Source: Vibrio ulleungensis (GTDB taxonomy: Bacteria > Pseudomonadota > Gammaproteobacteria > Enterobacterales > Vibrionaceae). Taken from it: a stretch of 64,000 bases of DNA. The first letter of the stretch is position 1. Each line of letters starts with the position of its first letter. Positions 9,174-17,767 of the stretch are shown here, one piece after another. The notes below the pieces were generated by a model. It saw only the letters and a list, made by a program, of their open reading frames with translations, did no database searches and had not been told where the DNA came from. A program made the position numbers and the translations under genes. The stretch is from the NCBI RefSeq assembly GCF_016900875.1, contig NZ_JAFEUM010000001.1, positions 758,918-822,917 on the forward strand, in the 5' to 3' direction.

Positions 9174-10028
9174 TTACTTAGGCTTTTTGGCAAGAGCAGC
9201 ATCAATGTCTGCCGCGCTGTGGCGTTCAGGAACTTGTTCCCACTCTTCGCCCCATCCACGATTGACCATGCGCCCACGTTGCACAGCTTCACGCTCGTCA
9301 ATTTGCTTAGCCCAACGCACGACATTCTTGTAACTTGCAACGTCCAAGAACTCGGCTGCATCATACATACGACCTAACACTAAACCGCCATACCAAGGCC
9401 AAATCGCCATATCTGCAATGGTGTACTCATCGCCAGCAATAAACTCGTTATTGGCTAGTTGCTTGTCTAATACATCCAATTGGCGTTTAGCTTCCATCGA
9501 AAAGCGGTCGATAGGATATTCGAACTTTTCTGGGGCGTAAGCATAGAAATGGCCAAAACCGCCTCCTAAGTACGGAGCAGAGCCTTGCAACCAAAATAGC
9601 CAATTCATCATTTCTGTCCGCTCTGGAAGCGTTTTTGGAATGAAATGGTCAAATTTTTCTGCTAGATAGAGCAAGATAGAGCCAGATTCAAATACGCGTG
9701 TGCCCGTTGTAGTGTCTAGCAACGCAGGAATTTTTGAGTTCGGGTTAATCTCAACAAAGCCACTGCCAAATTGGTCACCATCACCAATATTGATGAGGTA
9801 GGCATCGTATTCGGCATCTTTAACACCTGCCGCCAATAGCTCTTCAAAAAGGATTGTAACTTTTTGTCCGTTTGGGGTCGCTAACGAATGCAACTGGAAA
9901 GGGTGCTGACCTTGTTCGAGTACCTGTTCATGACGTGCACCTGAATCTGGACGGTTAATGCTGGCCCATTGGCCACCGTTAGAGGTGTCGTGTGTCCATA
10001 CTTTAGGTGGGGTGTAATTTTCGCCCAT
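9174..10028 (-). CDS. yghU: YghU-type glutathione transferase / disulfide-bond oxidoreductase
   Basis: 284 residues that follow Escherichia coli YghU through most of the length: the N-terminal PPKVWTHD and INRPDSGA segments, the thioredoxin-fold stretch LATPNGQKVTILFEELL, the IGDGDQFGSGFVEINPNSKIPAL loop region and the MNWLFWLQGSAPYLGGGFGH helix. YghU binds two glutathiones and reduces disulfides and organic peroxides in the cytoplasm. The ATG at 10028 is preceded by AAGGAGT. It stands alone between two hairpins and a 240-base upstream region. Confidence 0.93.
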   Translation of the reverse strand: MGENYTPPKVWTHDTSNGGQWASINRPDSGARHEQVLEQGQHPFQLHSLATPNGQKVTILFEELLAAGVKDAEYDAYLINIGDGDQFGSGFVEINPNSKIPALLDTTTGTRVFESGSILLYLAEKFDHFIPKTLPERTEMMNWLFWLQGSAPYLGGGFGHFYAYAPEKFEYPIDRFSMEAKRQLDVLDKQLANNEFIAGDEYTIADMAIWPWYGGLVLGRMYDAAEFLDVASYKNVVRWAKQIDEREAVQRGRMVNRGWGEEWEQVPERHSAADIDAALAKKPK

Positions 10029-10267
10029 TGTGACTCCTTAATGTTGGGTTACATCATGTGTTATTGGGATGTTTAATCGGATTTTAAAGGGACCGTGTTT
10101 ATAGATTTAATGTACAGCTTGTTGAAGCATTGATCTATCAGGTTATAAATTGGTATGTCATTGTGCAATCAGGCTCGAAATTCAAAGAAATGTCACTTGT
10201 CGCACCAGTGTGAATTTGTCATCCTTAGCCCCCTTAAAACAGCACTATAATTTCGATTCGGATTTTT

Positions 10268-10903
10268 ATGAAAAAACTGGCAATACTAGCGTCTCTTTTA
10301 GTGGCATTTCATTCGTTCGCCGCGACGCAACTTCAATGGGAAGACTTACGTCCAGATGTAAGCAACATTAAAGATCCGTTTATGGAGCTCAGCCGCGACC
10401 AATTGTTCGATTTAGGCAGAATTGCTCGTCTCGATATGAAAGAGACGCTCACAGAAGAGGAACAATTAGAACGGAAAAGCCTCAATGATGATCTCGAAAG
10501 CCAGGGGATTGACGTCGAATACTTGTTTGGCATTAGAGCCGCCGTCAGTGAACAGCGCCGCATTGCAGCAACGGTGCCTAAAGCTTCGTTAAATGGCGAA
10601 AAGGTTCGTGTCCCAGGCTTTATCACGCCGATTCAGTTTGACGATAATAAAATCACCCAGTTCTTTATCGTGCCGTCAGGTGGCGCTTGCGTACACACAC
10701 CACCTCCGCCACCCAATCAAATTATTTTAGTCGATTATCCACAAGGTTACGAATTGACCTCAATGTACACGCCCGTCTGGATCGAAGGCACACTTAACGT
10801 TGAAGCTAACGTACAAGATGTCATGTACTCAGACGGTGCTAATGGGATTGAATCTGCGTACACCATGGATGCCGACAAAATAGAAATTTATACCGTCCAA
10901 TAG
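10268..10903 (+). CDS. Periplasmic DUF3299 protein
   Basis: 211 residues with a clear signal peptide (KKLAILASLLVAFHSFA, cleavage after Ala-Ala). The middle is charged and helical; the C-terminal half has the DUF3299 signature, a PSGGACVHTPPPPPNQ stretch with one conserved Cys and His (about residues 138-151), inside a small beta-barrel-like region (VRVPGFITPI). Members are often found near membrane-export or copper/lipoprotein genes, but no biochemical role is established. Here it stands alone, with a terminator after it. Confidence 0.85.
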   Translation: MKKLAILASLLVAFHSFAATQLQWEDLRPDVSNIKDPFMELSRDQLFDLGRIARLDMKETLTEEEQLERKSLNDDLESQGIDVEYLFGIRAAVSEQRRIAATVPKASLNGEKVRVPGFITPIQFDDNKITQFFIVPSGGACVHTPPPPPNQIILVDYPQGYELTSMYTPVWIEGTLNVEANVQDVMYSDGANGIESAYTMDADKIEIYTVQ

Positions 10904-10925
10904 TTGTTGCCAAAAAACAATGAAC

Positions 10926-10954
10926 GCTGCCTAACGCGCAATGCCTTAGGCAGC
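10926..10954. terminator. Hairpin terminator between convergent genes
   Basis: A 9-bp perfect stem, GCTGCCTAA at 10926-10934 and TTAGGCAGC at 10946-10954, with an 11-base loop, between the convergent DUF3299 and MscS genes. No long T-tract. Confidence 0.6.
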
Positions 10955-10966
10955 TGTATCTCGCGA

Positions 10967-12058
10967 CTACCGGACGATATTGCTTATTTCTGGTTCTGCA
11001 GCGGGATCGATTTTAAGGGTTTGCGTTGGGAACGCGACATCAGCGCCTTGCTGATGAATGATTTGAATAACCTTAAGTAATACATCCTGTTTCACTTCGT
11101 GAAATTCTATCCAGTTGACTGTCTTAGTAAACGTATAGATAAAAAAGTCCAATGAAGAAGGCCCAAAGCTGTCGAAATTGACAATCATGGTTTGGCGCGT
11201 ATCGATCGCAGGGTGGTTGCGTAGCATCTGCTTGACCGCCTTAATGATGGTGTGCATTTTTTCTGCGTCGTCATAACGAATACCGATGGTTTCTTTAATT
11301 CGGCGGTTAGTCATCCTAGAAGGGTTCTCTACGACAATGCTGCTGAAGATGGCGTTAGGAATATAGAGTGGTCGCTTGTCAAAGGTGCGAATAACACTCA
11401 TACGCCATCCAATACGTTCAACCGTACCTTCGATACTTCTATCCGGTGAGCGGATCCAATCTCCAACCTTGAATGGCTTATCAAAATAAATCATCCAGCC
11501 ACCAAAGAAGTTGGACAGCAGATCTTTTGCCGCAAAACCAGCCACCAAACCACCGACGCCGCCCATCGTCATTACACCCGAGAGACTCAGGCCCATAGAC
11601 TGCAAAACACTAACCAGGCCAATAACTATGATGATCATTCGGCTCAATTTGCCAATACCATTAATGGTCGTTGCGTCGTGTTTGCCACGAGCAATGACAT
11701 TAATTTCTATGTTGGTCGAAAGGCGATAACTGATCCATGCAAGGGTAAAGACCACGAGAGCATGTTTGGTGGTGTCTAAGAAATTAAGTGAATAGTCAAA
11801 GTAATTTCCGAGAATGAGTCCCAGTGAAATCGTACCAGGCCATAGCCATATTAGTGTACTGATCGGCGTTTTAATCGAATGAATGATTGCGTGTACGCGA
11901 CTTTCAGCACTGTCGGAGGTGTGACGCTCTAAGCGTCCTATAAATAATCGCCATACGATCCAAGCAACACTACTGAATAAGGTGATGGTCAACACTTCGT
12001 TGACCCAAAGAAAGTCGGGGTGAGAGGTAAAAAACTCGATTCTGTCCATTTTACTCAA
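10967..12058 (-). CDS. MscS-family mechanosensitive channel
   Basis: 363 residues. Four or five hydrophobic segments occupy residues 15-160; the pore-lining helix is the Gly/Ala-rich GGVGGLVAGFAAKDLLSNFFGG stretch near residues 165-187. The cytoplasmic beta domain follows (FKVGDWIRSP, EGTVERIGWR, YIPNAIFSS). These channels open under membrane tension and release solutes in osmotic downshock. Length and five-helix topology resemble the YnaI/YbdG-type medium forms rather than the 286-residue MscS. Monocistronic by context. Confidence 0.87.
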   Translation of the reverse strand: MSKMDRIEFFTSHPDFLWVNEVLTITLFSSVAWIVWRLFIGRLERHTSDSAESRVHAIIHSIKTPISTLIWLWPGTISLGLILGNYFDYSLNFLDTTKHALVVFTLAWISYRLSTNIEINVIARGKHDATTINGIGKLSRMIIIVIGLVSVLQSMGLSLSGVMTMGGVGGLVAGFAAKDLLSNFFGGWMIYFDKPFKVGDWIRSPDRSIEGTVERIGWRMSVIRTFDKRPLYIPNAIFSSIVVENPSRMTNRRIKETIGIRYDDAEKMHTIIKAVKQMLRNHPAIDTRQTMIVNFDSFGPSSLDFFIYTFTKTVNWIEFHEVKQDVLLKVIQIIHQQGADVAFPTQTLKIDPAAEPEISNIVR

Positions 12059-12199
12059 GCTGCAATGTTTGATGATGTCAGTGTGCAGTGTTGACGGTAG
12101 AGGGTCAAAGCAAAAGCTTCACAAAGTGTGTTTTATCACAAGATAAATACCTCAAGAGGGTGGTAGTCTTACCATGTTAAAATTTTCCTAGGCAATCCA

Positions 12200-12796
12200 A
12201 TGAGTTTCGACAATCGCACCCAATACACCGAACACGAGTTTACCCAAATCGATTTTAGTTATGAAGAGCTCAATCAGACTGAGTTTGAAGGCTGTAAGTT
12301 TGTGCAGTGCGACTTTTCCGAAACGGTGTTTAGCCGCTGTCGGTTTGTCGAGTGTGAGTTTGAACAATGCAATCTGAGCTTGGTTGACCCAAGCTTAAGC
12401 CGATTTGCCCAGTGCAAGTTTACCAGCAGTAAACTGGTGGGGATGGATTGGACTAAGGCTCAATGGCCTCAATTTGATATGGACTCAGAACTTTCTTTTG
12501 AACAGTGCATACTTAACGATTGTTCGTTTTTTGGTTTGTTCCTCGATTACCTCACGCTTCACAAGTGTAAATTAGTCGGCGTCGACTTTAGAGAAGCATC
12601 GCTATCGCAATCCGAAATTACTGAGTGCGATCTGTCTGGTGCGCAATTTTCGAGAACCAATTTAGAGCAAAGCAATCTTACCGACAGCTATCACTTTGAG
12701 ATTGATGTGCTTAATAATCGATTAAGTGGCGCTCAATTCTCAAGGCTCGAAGCGTTATCGTTGCTCAATTCACTCAACATTAAACTGGTGGACTAA
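12200..12796 (+). CDS. Pentapeptide-repeat protein, McbG/Qnr-like
   Basis: 198 residues made of pentapeptide repeats: FEGCKFVQCDFSETVFSRC in the first half, a break with a non-repeat segment at about 85-110 (WPQFDMDSELSF), then a second repeat block and a short C-terminal helix (LEALSLLNSLNIKL). Two repeat coils, a central insertion and a C-terminal dimer helix is the design of McbG and Qnr proteins, DNA-like right-handed helices that protect DNA gyrase from microcin B17 or quinolones. The best match by eye is the McbG layout. A role in gyrase protection is only an inference; many chromosomal marine homologues have no tested activity. Confidence 0.8.
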   Translation: MSFDNRTQYTEHEFTQIDFSYEELNQTEFEGCKFVQCDFSETVFSRCRFVECEFEQCNLSLVDPSLSRFAQCKFTSSKLVGMDWTKAQWPQFDMDSELSFEQCILNDCSFFGLFLDYLTLHKCKLVGVDFREASLSQSEITECDLSGAQFSRTNLEQSNLTDSYHFEIDVLNNRLSGAQFSRLEALSLLNSLNIKLVD

Positions 12797-12824
12797 GAGC
12801 AAATACACACTCAAAGCCAAACTA

Positions 12825-13829
12825 CTAAGCCTTGTTTTGCGTATTCACTGAATTACGCTCAACGACCCAAGGTTTAAGCATGTCTGAGGGGTAAATCTTA
12901 TCGCCGTTAACCATCGCCAGTACTTTATCGACCGCCAGCATCGCCATGTCTTGCAGCGGGTAATGCATTGTCGTTAAGCTTGGTTGCAAGTGCTTGGTGT
13001 AATGGTCGTTATCGAATCCAATGATGGAAATATCCTGACCGACAACTTTGCCAAACCCAGCGGCAATAGTGTACATCGATAAGGCCAATTGGTCGTTTTG
13101 GCAAAATACAGCATCAACATCCAAATCTCGTTCAAATAATCGTTTACCTGCATCAATAGGCGTTTCGCTGTCAAAACGACCTTCAACGACTAGGCTAGGG
13201 TTGTAAGGCATGCCCGCTTCACTCAACGCTTTTCGGTATCCAAAAAGACGGTCGCGACTGTCTGCTTTACTTAATTGGCCAGTAAGACAACCAATTTGCT
13301 TATGCCCTGTGTCAATAAGGTATTTAGTGGCTAAGTAACCGCCCAACTCGTTATCCAAAAATAGGCAATGTTCGGTAATCTCAGGGATGTTTCTGTTCAG
13401 AATCACTGTTTTAGGGTGGCGCTTCACGATGCCGATCAATTCATCATCATGGAGAGTATCGGAATGAATGATCATTCCGTCGACCATCTTTGACTGCAAA
13501 AAGCGTATGCCATCACGCTCTATTTCTTCAGATTCTTGTCCACTTGATGTTATAAGGTGAATATTTTCACGACGAAGTTCTATTTCAGCTTGATGCATTA
13601 ACACTCCGTAGAAAGGTCCACCTAACGAGCCGACTAACATACCGATACTGTTAGAGCGCGAAGAGGCAAGCGCTTGAGCAAATGAGTTTGGCTTAAAATT
13701 AAGCTCTTCCATTGCAGCCAACACCTTTTGGCGGTTTTTTTCTTTAACCGTCGTATGGCGATTGATCACGCGCGATACCGTGGTTTTGGAAACATTGGCT
13801 AATTTGGCAACTTCATCAATGGTGGACAC
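12825..13829 (-). CDS. LacI-family regulator 1 of the glucan locus
   Basis: 334 residues when started at GTG 13829, which is preceded by AGGAAG and places the LacI helix-turn-helix (TIDEVAKLANVSKTTVSRVI) at the N-terminus; the longer open frame up to 13925 adds 32 residues with no family match. The hinge FKPNSFAQALASSRS and a sugar-binding core follow. It is a close paralogue of the next gene: same length, same phrases through the whole protein (SIGMLVGS, DSRxRLxGYRKAL, ALFCQND). A CGG-centred operator lies about 100 bases upstream and another further up, so it probably represses itself. Its likely targets are the sites of the same subtype near 45.1-45.3 kb and 63.9 kb (inference). Confidence 0.88.
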   Translation of the reverse strand: MSTIDEVAKLANVSKTTVSRVINRHTTVKEKNRQKVLAAMEELNFKPNSFAQALASSRSNSIGMLVGSLGGPFYGVLMHQAEIELRRENIHLITSSGQESEEIERDGIRFLQSKMVDGMIIHSDTLHDDELIGIVKRHPKTVILNRNIPEITEHCLFLDNELGGYLATKYLIDTGHKQIGCLTGQLSKADSRDRLFGYRKALSEAGMPYNPSLVVEGRFDSETPIDAGKRLFERDLDVDAVFCQNDQLALSMYTIAAGFGKVVGQDISIIGFDNDHYTKHLQPSLTTMHYPLQDMAMLAVDKVLAMVNGDKIYPSDMLKPWVVERNSVNTQNKA

Positions 13830-13930
13830 GTTAACTTCCTGTAAATGACCCAAGTGGGACGCTGAGTTTATCAAGATATTGCAAGGATACTGCAATATAG
13901 GGGTGAAATCCTTGCGATCAGTCACACCGG

Positions 13931-13948
13931 AAAGGAAACGGTTTCTTT
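13931..13948. promoter_or_regulatory. LacI-type operator, CG-centred subtype B
   Basis: AAAGGAAACGGTTTCTTT, centred on CG at 13939-13940, flanked by an outer inverted repeat CACACC (13923-13928) and GGTGTG (13951-13956). It is about 100 bases before the LacI-1 start, consistent with autoregulation. Confidence 0.75.
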
Positions 13949-14115
13949 TTGGTGTGTTTGCGATGATAAAAACTTTTACCGTATACCAGGGAGGTGGGCT
14001 CGTTCGGCTTCTGTTTAGTGGTTGTTTTTAATGGTTTTATTCGTATATTTGTACATGTTGTTCGCTCACTGTGTGACAATATCTACAATCGAAACGTAAA
14101 AGAACTACCGCCACC

Positions 14116-14133
14116 AAAGAAAGCGTTTCCTTT
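14116..14133. promoter_or_regulatory. LacI-type operator, subtype B
   Basis: AAAGAAAGCGTTTCCTTT. Same 18-bp frame as the other sites (AAAG-N-AA-N-CG-N-TT-N-CTTT). It lies 185 bases from the 13931 site and could loop with it. Confidence 0.65.
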
Positions 14134-14334
14134 ACGGTTGCCATAGAAACAAAACCAAGGAAGCACGAGAAGTGCCCAATAGCGTTAGGTAACCAAAATG
14201 AAATTGTGATGCGCTCTTATTTTAAACAAGTGGGTGGCAATAGTTAGCCTACACATTACTACGAATTGAGCGAGGCCAAACCAACGTCATAAAGCGAAAG
14301 CCAAATCTCGCTCTATAAAATGATTGCAATAACG

Positions 14335-15339
14335 CTACTGAATCGACAGAACTGAATGTCTCTCAATTAATCGTGGAAGTAGTTTTATTGGATCGGCCTC
14401 AGTACAACTCTTGTTTTCTATTATTGTAAATAAGCGCTTCGCAGCTTCTATGCCCATATCTGGAACCGGGAAATCGACGGTGGTTAGGCTAGGGCGGATA
14501 TGCTGGGCGTGATTATCGTTATCAAAGCCGACAATAGATAGGTCCACGCCAATTTTAAGCTCACGTTCAGCGGCAATGTCATAGACGGCAAGTGCGATGT
14601 TATCGTTTTGACAAAAAAGTGCAGTAATGTTGGGACACCTGTCGAGCAGTCGTCTTGCTACGGCATGATTACCCTGATGATCATAGCGACCTTCAATGAC
14701 CTTAGAGTCAGAGAATGGCAATCCTGATTCTTCAAGCGCTTTTCTATAACCTTGCAGACGTTCACGACTATCAATTTTACTTAACTGGCCGGTGATACAC
14801 GCAATCTCAGTATGTCCCATATCGATCAAATGTTTCGTGGCGATATAGCCGCCAAGCTCATTATCAATAACGACGCAATGACCACCAATCTCAGGAATGA
14901 AACGGTTTAATATAATGGTTGAATCGTTTTGTTCGACTGTTTCGATGAGTTCAGTATCACTAAGTTGATCTGAGTGAATGATTAAGCCATCAACAAGTCG
15001 AGAGCGCAAAAACTCGATTGATTCTTTCTCAATGTCCCTTGATTCCTGCCCACTTGTTACTATTAAGTGATTACCTTTCTCTCTTACAATGCACTCTACA
15101 TTGTGCATCAATGGACCATAAAACGAGCCGTCCAGTGATCCTACAAGCATACCAATACTGTTTGAACGATTGGATGCCAATGCCTGGGCAAAGGCGTTTG
15201 GTTTAAATCCAAGCTCTTCAATTGCGTCAAACACCTTTTTTCGATTGGCTTCTTTTACCGATGGGTGTCCATTTAAGGCTCTCGAAACGGTAGCTTTCGA
15301 CACGTTAGCGAGTAATGACACTTCTTTAATGGTAGGCAA
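14335..15339 (-). CDS. LacI-family regulator 2 of the glucan locus
   Basis: 334 residues. The helix-turn-helix is TIKEVSLLANVSKATVSRAL, the hinge FKPNAFAQALASNRS, and the core ends in the family phrase IVGFDNDNHAQHIRPSLTTV. It is clearly a duplicate of LacI-1. The recognition helix differs at two places (Ala for Thr, and Ala-Leu-Asn-Gly for Val-Ile-Asn-Arg), which fits the two operator subtypes in this window. It is divergent from the GH16 operon; the 790-base gap holds three AACCGGTT-type palindromes, so this gene is the natural candidate regulator of that operon and of itself. The effector is probably a beta-glucan oligosaccharide or glucose derivative (inference). Confidence 0.88.
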   Translation of the reverse strand: MPTIKEVSLLANVSKATVSRALNGHPSVKEANRKKVFDAIEELGFKPNAFAQALASNRSNSIGMLVGSLDGSFYGPLMHNVECIVREKGNHLIVTSGQESRDIEKESIEFLRSRLVDGLIIHSDQLSDTELIETVEQNDSTIILNRFIPEIGGHCVVIDNELGGYIATKHLIDMGHTEIACITGQLSKIDSRERLQGYRKALEESGLPFSDSKVIEGRYDHQGNHAVARRLLDRCPNITALFCQNDNIALAVYDIAAERELKIGVDLSIVGFDNDNHAQHIRPSLTTVDFPVPDMGIEAAKRLFTIIENKSCTEADPIKLLPRLIERHSVLSIQ

Positions 15340-15462
15340 TTCAAACTTCCTTTGTTTATTGAACTCAACGAAATAAAGATAGCTCTATTGTTACTGCTTC
15401 ATACTGATAATTCAAGCAAAGCACCAAGTCCCCCTCTAGAACGAGCAAATAAACATACAAAT

Positions 15463-15480
15463 AAAGTAACCGGTTACTTA
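15463..15480. promoter_or_regulatory. LacI-type operator, AACCGGTT subtype A
   Basis: AAAGTAACCGGTTACTTA, 124 bases upstream of the LacI-2 start. Same core as the perfect palindrome at 16055. Likely autoregulatory. Confidence 0.8.
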
Positions 15481-15871
15481 GATTCCGATGGTTTCTTTCA
15501 TTTAAAGCTGTCTATTCACTCATTGCATAACCATATTGGACGTAGAAAGAGGGTTTTAGATATCGATCTTATTGTTTTGTTAATAAAATGTAACTTTTAG
15601 TGGTGTTCGTGCGGCGAGATTGCACTACGATTGACACTTTCACCCTGAATCTGTAAAAAAAATAGGGTATACATATTTCTGTGACAGGAACCACGATTGA
15701 CTCAAATTGGTGCGTTTTTTTCGTGATGGCTGTCTATTTTCAAAACTAACCCTTAGCTTAGAGCTATACATTATGGGGCTTGTGACCTAATGTGTGCAGT
15801 GTAAGACAATATTTTAACTAAACAAGTTTTGAGAGAAGAACAGCGAATTCACGATGTTCTTTTTATTTGAC

Positions 15872-15897
15872 CCCAAAAGTAACCGGTTTCTTTTGGG
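15872..15897. promoter_or_regulatory. LacI-type operator, subtype A, extended palindrome
   Basis: Core AAAGTAACCGGTTTCTTT at 15876-15893 with flanks that extend the dyad to CCCA...TGGG. About 233 bases upstream of the GH16 start. One internal mismatch (TTTC for TTAC). Confidence 0.8.
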
Positions 15898-16054
15898 CTT
15901 ACTTTTGAGTCGAAACGTTGGGTTTTTGGTTGATTTATACACTCAGGTAAACGCTGCACACGTAGATTCTCGGCGAACAGTCAGCAGTCGAAGGGAATGA
16001 TTTGAGATAAAACCACTTTGTAGCACATCTTTGTTGCGGTGGTGTTAAATTTAA

Positions 16055-16082
16055 CCCTAAAAGTAACCGGTTACTTTTAGGG
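16055..16082. promoter_or_regulatory. Perfect 28-bp LacI-type operator before the glucan operon
   Basis: A perfect palindrome: CCCTAAAAGTAACC followed directly by its exact reverse complement. The 18-bp core is AAAGTAACCGGTTACTTT (16060-16077). It ends 47 bases before the GH16 start codon, where it would overlap or closely follow the promoter, so binding should block transcription. The spacing from the 15872 site is 184 bases, close to the 185 bases between the two sites upstream of LacI-1. Confidence 0.85.
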
Positions 16083-16129
16083 TGTTATTGGAATAGAGTT
16101 TAGAGCTTTGTAGACAAAAGGACATGGTA

Positions 16130-17692
16130 ATGAATGTAAACGGAACTCACTTAGCCATTTTTGCGCTATCAACAGCGTTAGTGGGATGTTCGTCGACTAA
16201 TGAGCCGCTAGTTATAACCCAACAGGATTTAGTTGACCCAACTGGGACGCCTTCACCTGATTGGAAACTCATCTGGCAAGATGAGTTTGATGGTGATGAG
16301 ATCAATAAGCGACACTGGAACCACGAAGAAAATTGTTGGGGTGGGGGCAATAATGAACAGCAATGTTATACCGACCGAGCAGTTAACTCTTTTGTTTCCG
16401 ATGGTGTACTGCATCTTGTTGCGATCAAAGGCAGTTTCACTGGAGCGAATAATGCTGAAGGGAATAACGCTACCAAAACAACACTGCCTTACACATCAGC
16501 ACGACTTAACTCAAAGCATAAAGGCGACTGGAAATACGGTCGCTTTGAGATTCGAGCCTTATTGCCCCATGGCCAAGGAACGTGGCCAGCTATATGGATG
16601 TTGCCTACGGACAACAAATACGGTACATGGGCTGCTTCGGGTGAAATTGATATTGTAGAAGCTGTGAACTTAAAGGCACAAAGCGATAGAAAAGGCGCTC
16701 CTCAAGGGGAGCTCGAAGACCGCGTTCACGGTACTCTCCATTATGGCCGTCAATGGCCAAACAATACTAACTCGGGCACGCACTATCAGCTACCAGACGG
16801 AGTGAACCCGGCAGACGGTTTTCATACTTACGCAATCGAATGGGAAGAAGGTGAGATTCGTTGGTATGTGGACAATGTTCATTATGCTACGCAAACCCAA
16901 GAAGGCTGGTATGCACAATATGAAAAAGATGGTGTTTTAACAACGGCTTCACCTGCAGCGCCATTTAATGAAGACTTTCATATAGTTATGAACTTAGCCG
17001 TTGGTGGTTCATGGGCAGGCAACACCAACGAAGGTGGAATCGACTCGAGTGCTTTCCCACAGACTATGGCAGTGGACTATGTTCGCGTTTATCGATGCAC
17101 CGTTGACCGCTGGTCTGGCAAAGGTTGTGCTACTAAGTCGACTACCGCGGAATACGTCAAAGGTAACTCAGCACCAGCCATCGTAGTTGCAGATGAAAAC
17201 TATGGTAAAGGAAATGAATTGGTTTTATTTGATGATGAGTTACATGAGTACCTATCTAAAGGCAGTTACGATCCCGAAGATTTAGTGGACTCAGAGTTTG
17301 TCAGTGAACCAGGCAGAGGCCAAGTATTAAAAATCGAGAAGTCAGGAGAGGCAGGTAATATTTATTTTATTTCTCCTGAAGTTGATTTAAGAGATTGGAA
17401 AGAGTCGGGCGAGATTGTATTCGACCTTAAAGTAATAGATGGCGCTGATAAATCAGATTTGCTAGTTAAGATGGACAGCGGTTGGCCAATGGCGGGCGAT
17501 ATTGAAGTTCCATATTCGAAAAACAGTGATTGGCAAGAAGTACGGCTAAATATTTCAGATATAGTCAGCAATGGCAACCGATTTGCACCAGGATCGACTG
17601 TTAATTTAGAAAAGGTAACTAATATATTGATTATTGAACCAACCGGTCCAATGACAGTGCTATTAGACAATATTCGATTAGAAAGAAAATAG
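16130..17692 (+). CDS. GH16 beta-1,3-glucanase (laminarinase), lipoprotein
   Basis: 520 residues from ATG 16130, chosen because AAAAGGA at 16116-16122 is correctly spaced (ATG 16124 is one base from it). A lipoprotein signal ends in Leu-Val-Gly-Cys20. The GH16 domain (about 40-325) holds the catalytic motif GEIDIVE with Glu172 as nucleophile and Glu177 as acid/base, plus the typical WQDEFDG start, WPAIWMLP and FHIVMNLAVGGSW segments. The C-terminal region (about 365-520) is a separate beta-sandwich ending in LDNIRLE, probably carbohydrate-binding. It should cut internal beta-1,3 bonds of laminarin outside the outer membrane. First gene of the operon, directly behind three LacI operators. Confidence 0.9.
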   Translation: MNVNGTHLAIFALSTALVGCSSTNEPLVITQQDLVDPTGTPSPDWKLIWQDEFDGDEINKRHWNHEENCWGGGNNEQQCYTDRAVNSFVSDGVLHLVAIKGSFTGANNAEGNNATKTTLPYTSARLNSKHKGDWKYGRFEIRALLPHGQGTWPAIWMLPTDNKYGTWAASGEIDIVEAVNLKAQSDRKGAPQGELEDRVHGTLHYGRQWPNNTNSGTHYQLPDGVNPADGFHTYAIEWEEGEIRWYVDNVHYATQTQEGWYAQYEKDGVLTTASPAAPFNEDFHIVMNLAVGGSWAGNTNEGGIDSSAFPQTMAVDYVRVYRCTVDRWSGKGCATKSTTAEYVKGNSAPAIVVADENYGKGNELVLFDDELHEYLSKGSYDPEDLVDSEFVSEPGRGQVLKIEKSGEAGNIYFISPEVDLRDWKESGEIVFDLKVIDGADKSDLLVKMDSGWPMAGDIEVPYSKNSDWQEVRLNISDIVSNGNRFAPGSTVNLEKVTNILIIEPTGPMTVLLDNIRLERK

Positions 17693-17713
17693 ACATAGTT
17701 AATATTACTTAAT

Positions 17714-17748
17714 GAGCTTTTATTTTCTTCATATTCTAATAAAAGCTC
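17714..17748 (+). other. AT-rich intercistronic hairpin
   Basis: Stem GAGCTTTTATT (17714-17724) and AATAAAAGCTC (17738-17748), 11 bp, 13-base loop, between the GH16 and porin genes. It lacks a T-tract directly after it, so it may be an RNA-processing or stability element rather than a terminator. Confidence 0.45.
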
Positions 17749-17767
17749 TCATTTAAATGGAGTTTAC

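Larger units (their letters stand above)
13830..14334. other. Intergenic region between the two LacI genes
   Basis: About 500 bases with no credible gene. It serves as promoter region of LacI-1 and carries two LacI-type palindromes (listed separately). The part 14150-14334 shows nothing recognisable beyond the tail region of LacI-2. Confidence 0.6.

Noticed and set aside
14060..14085. TGTGA-containing segment considered as a CRP site
   Set aside because: The second half is CTACA rather than TCACA; too weak to report.
15352..15600. 82-codon open frame upstream of the glucan operon
   Set aside because: No ribosome site, odd composition, and it covers a LacI operator.
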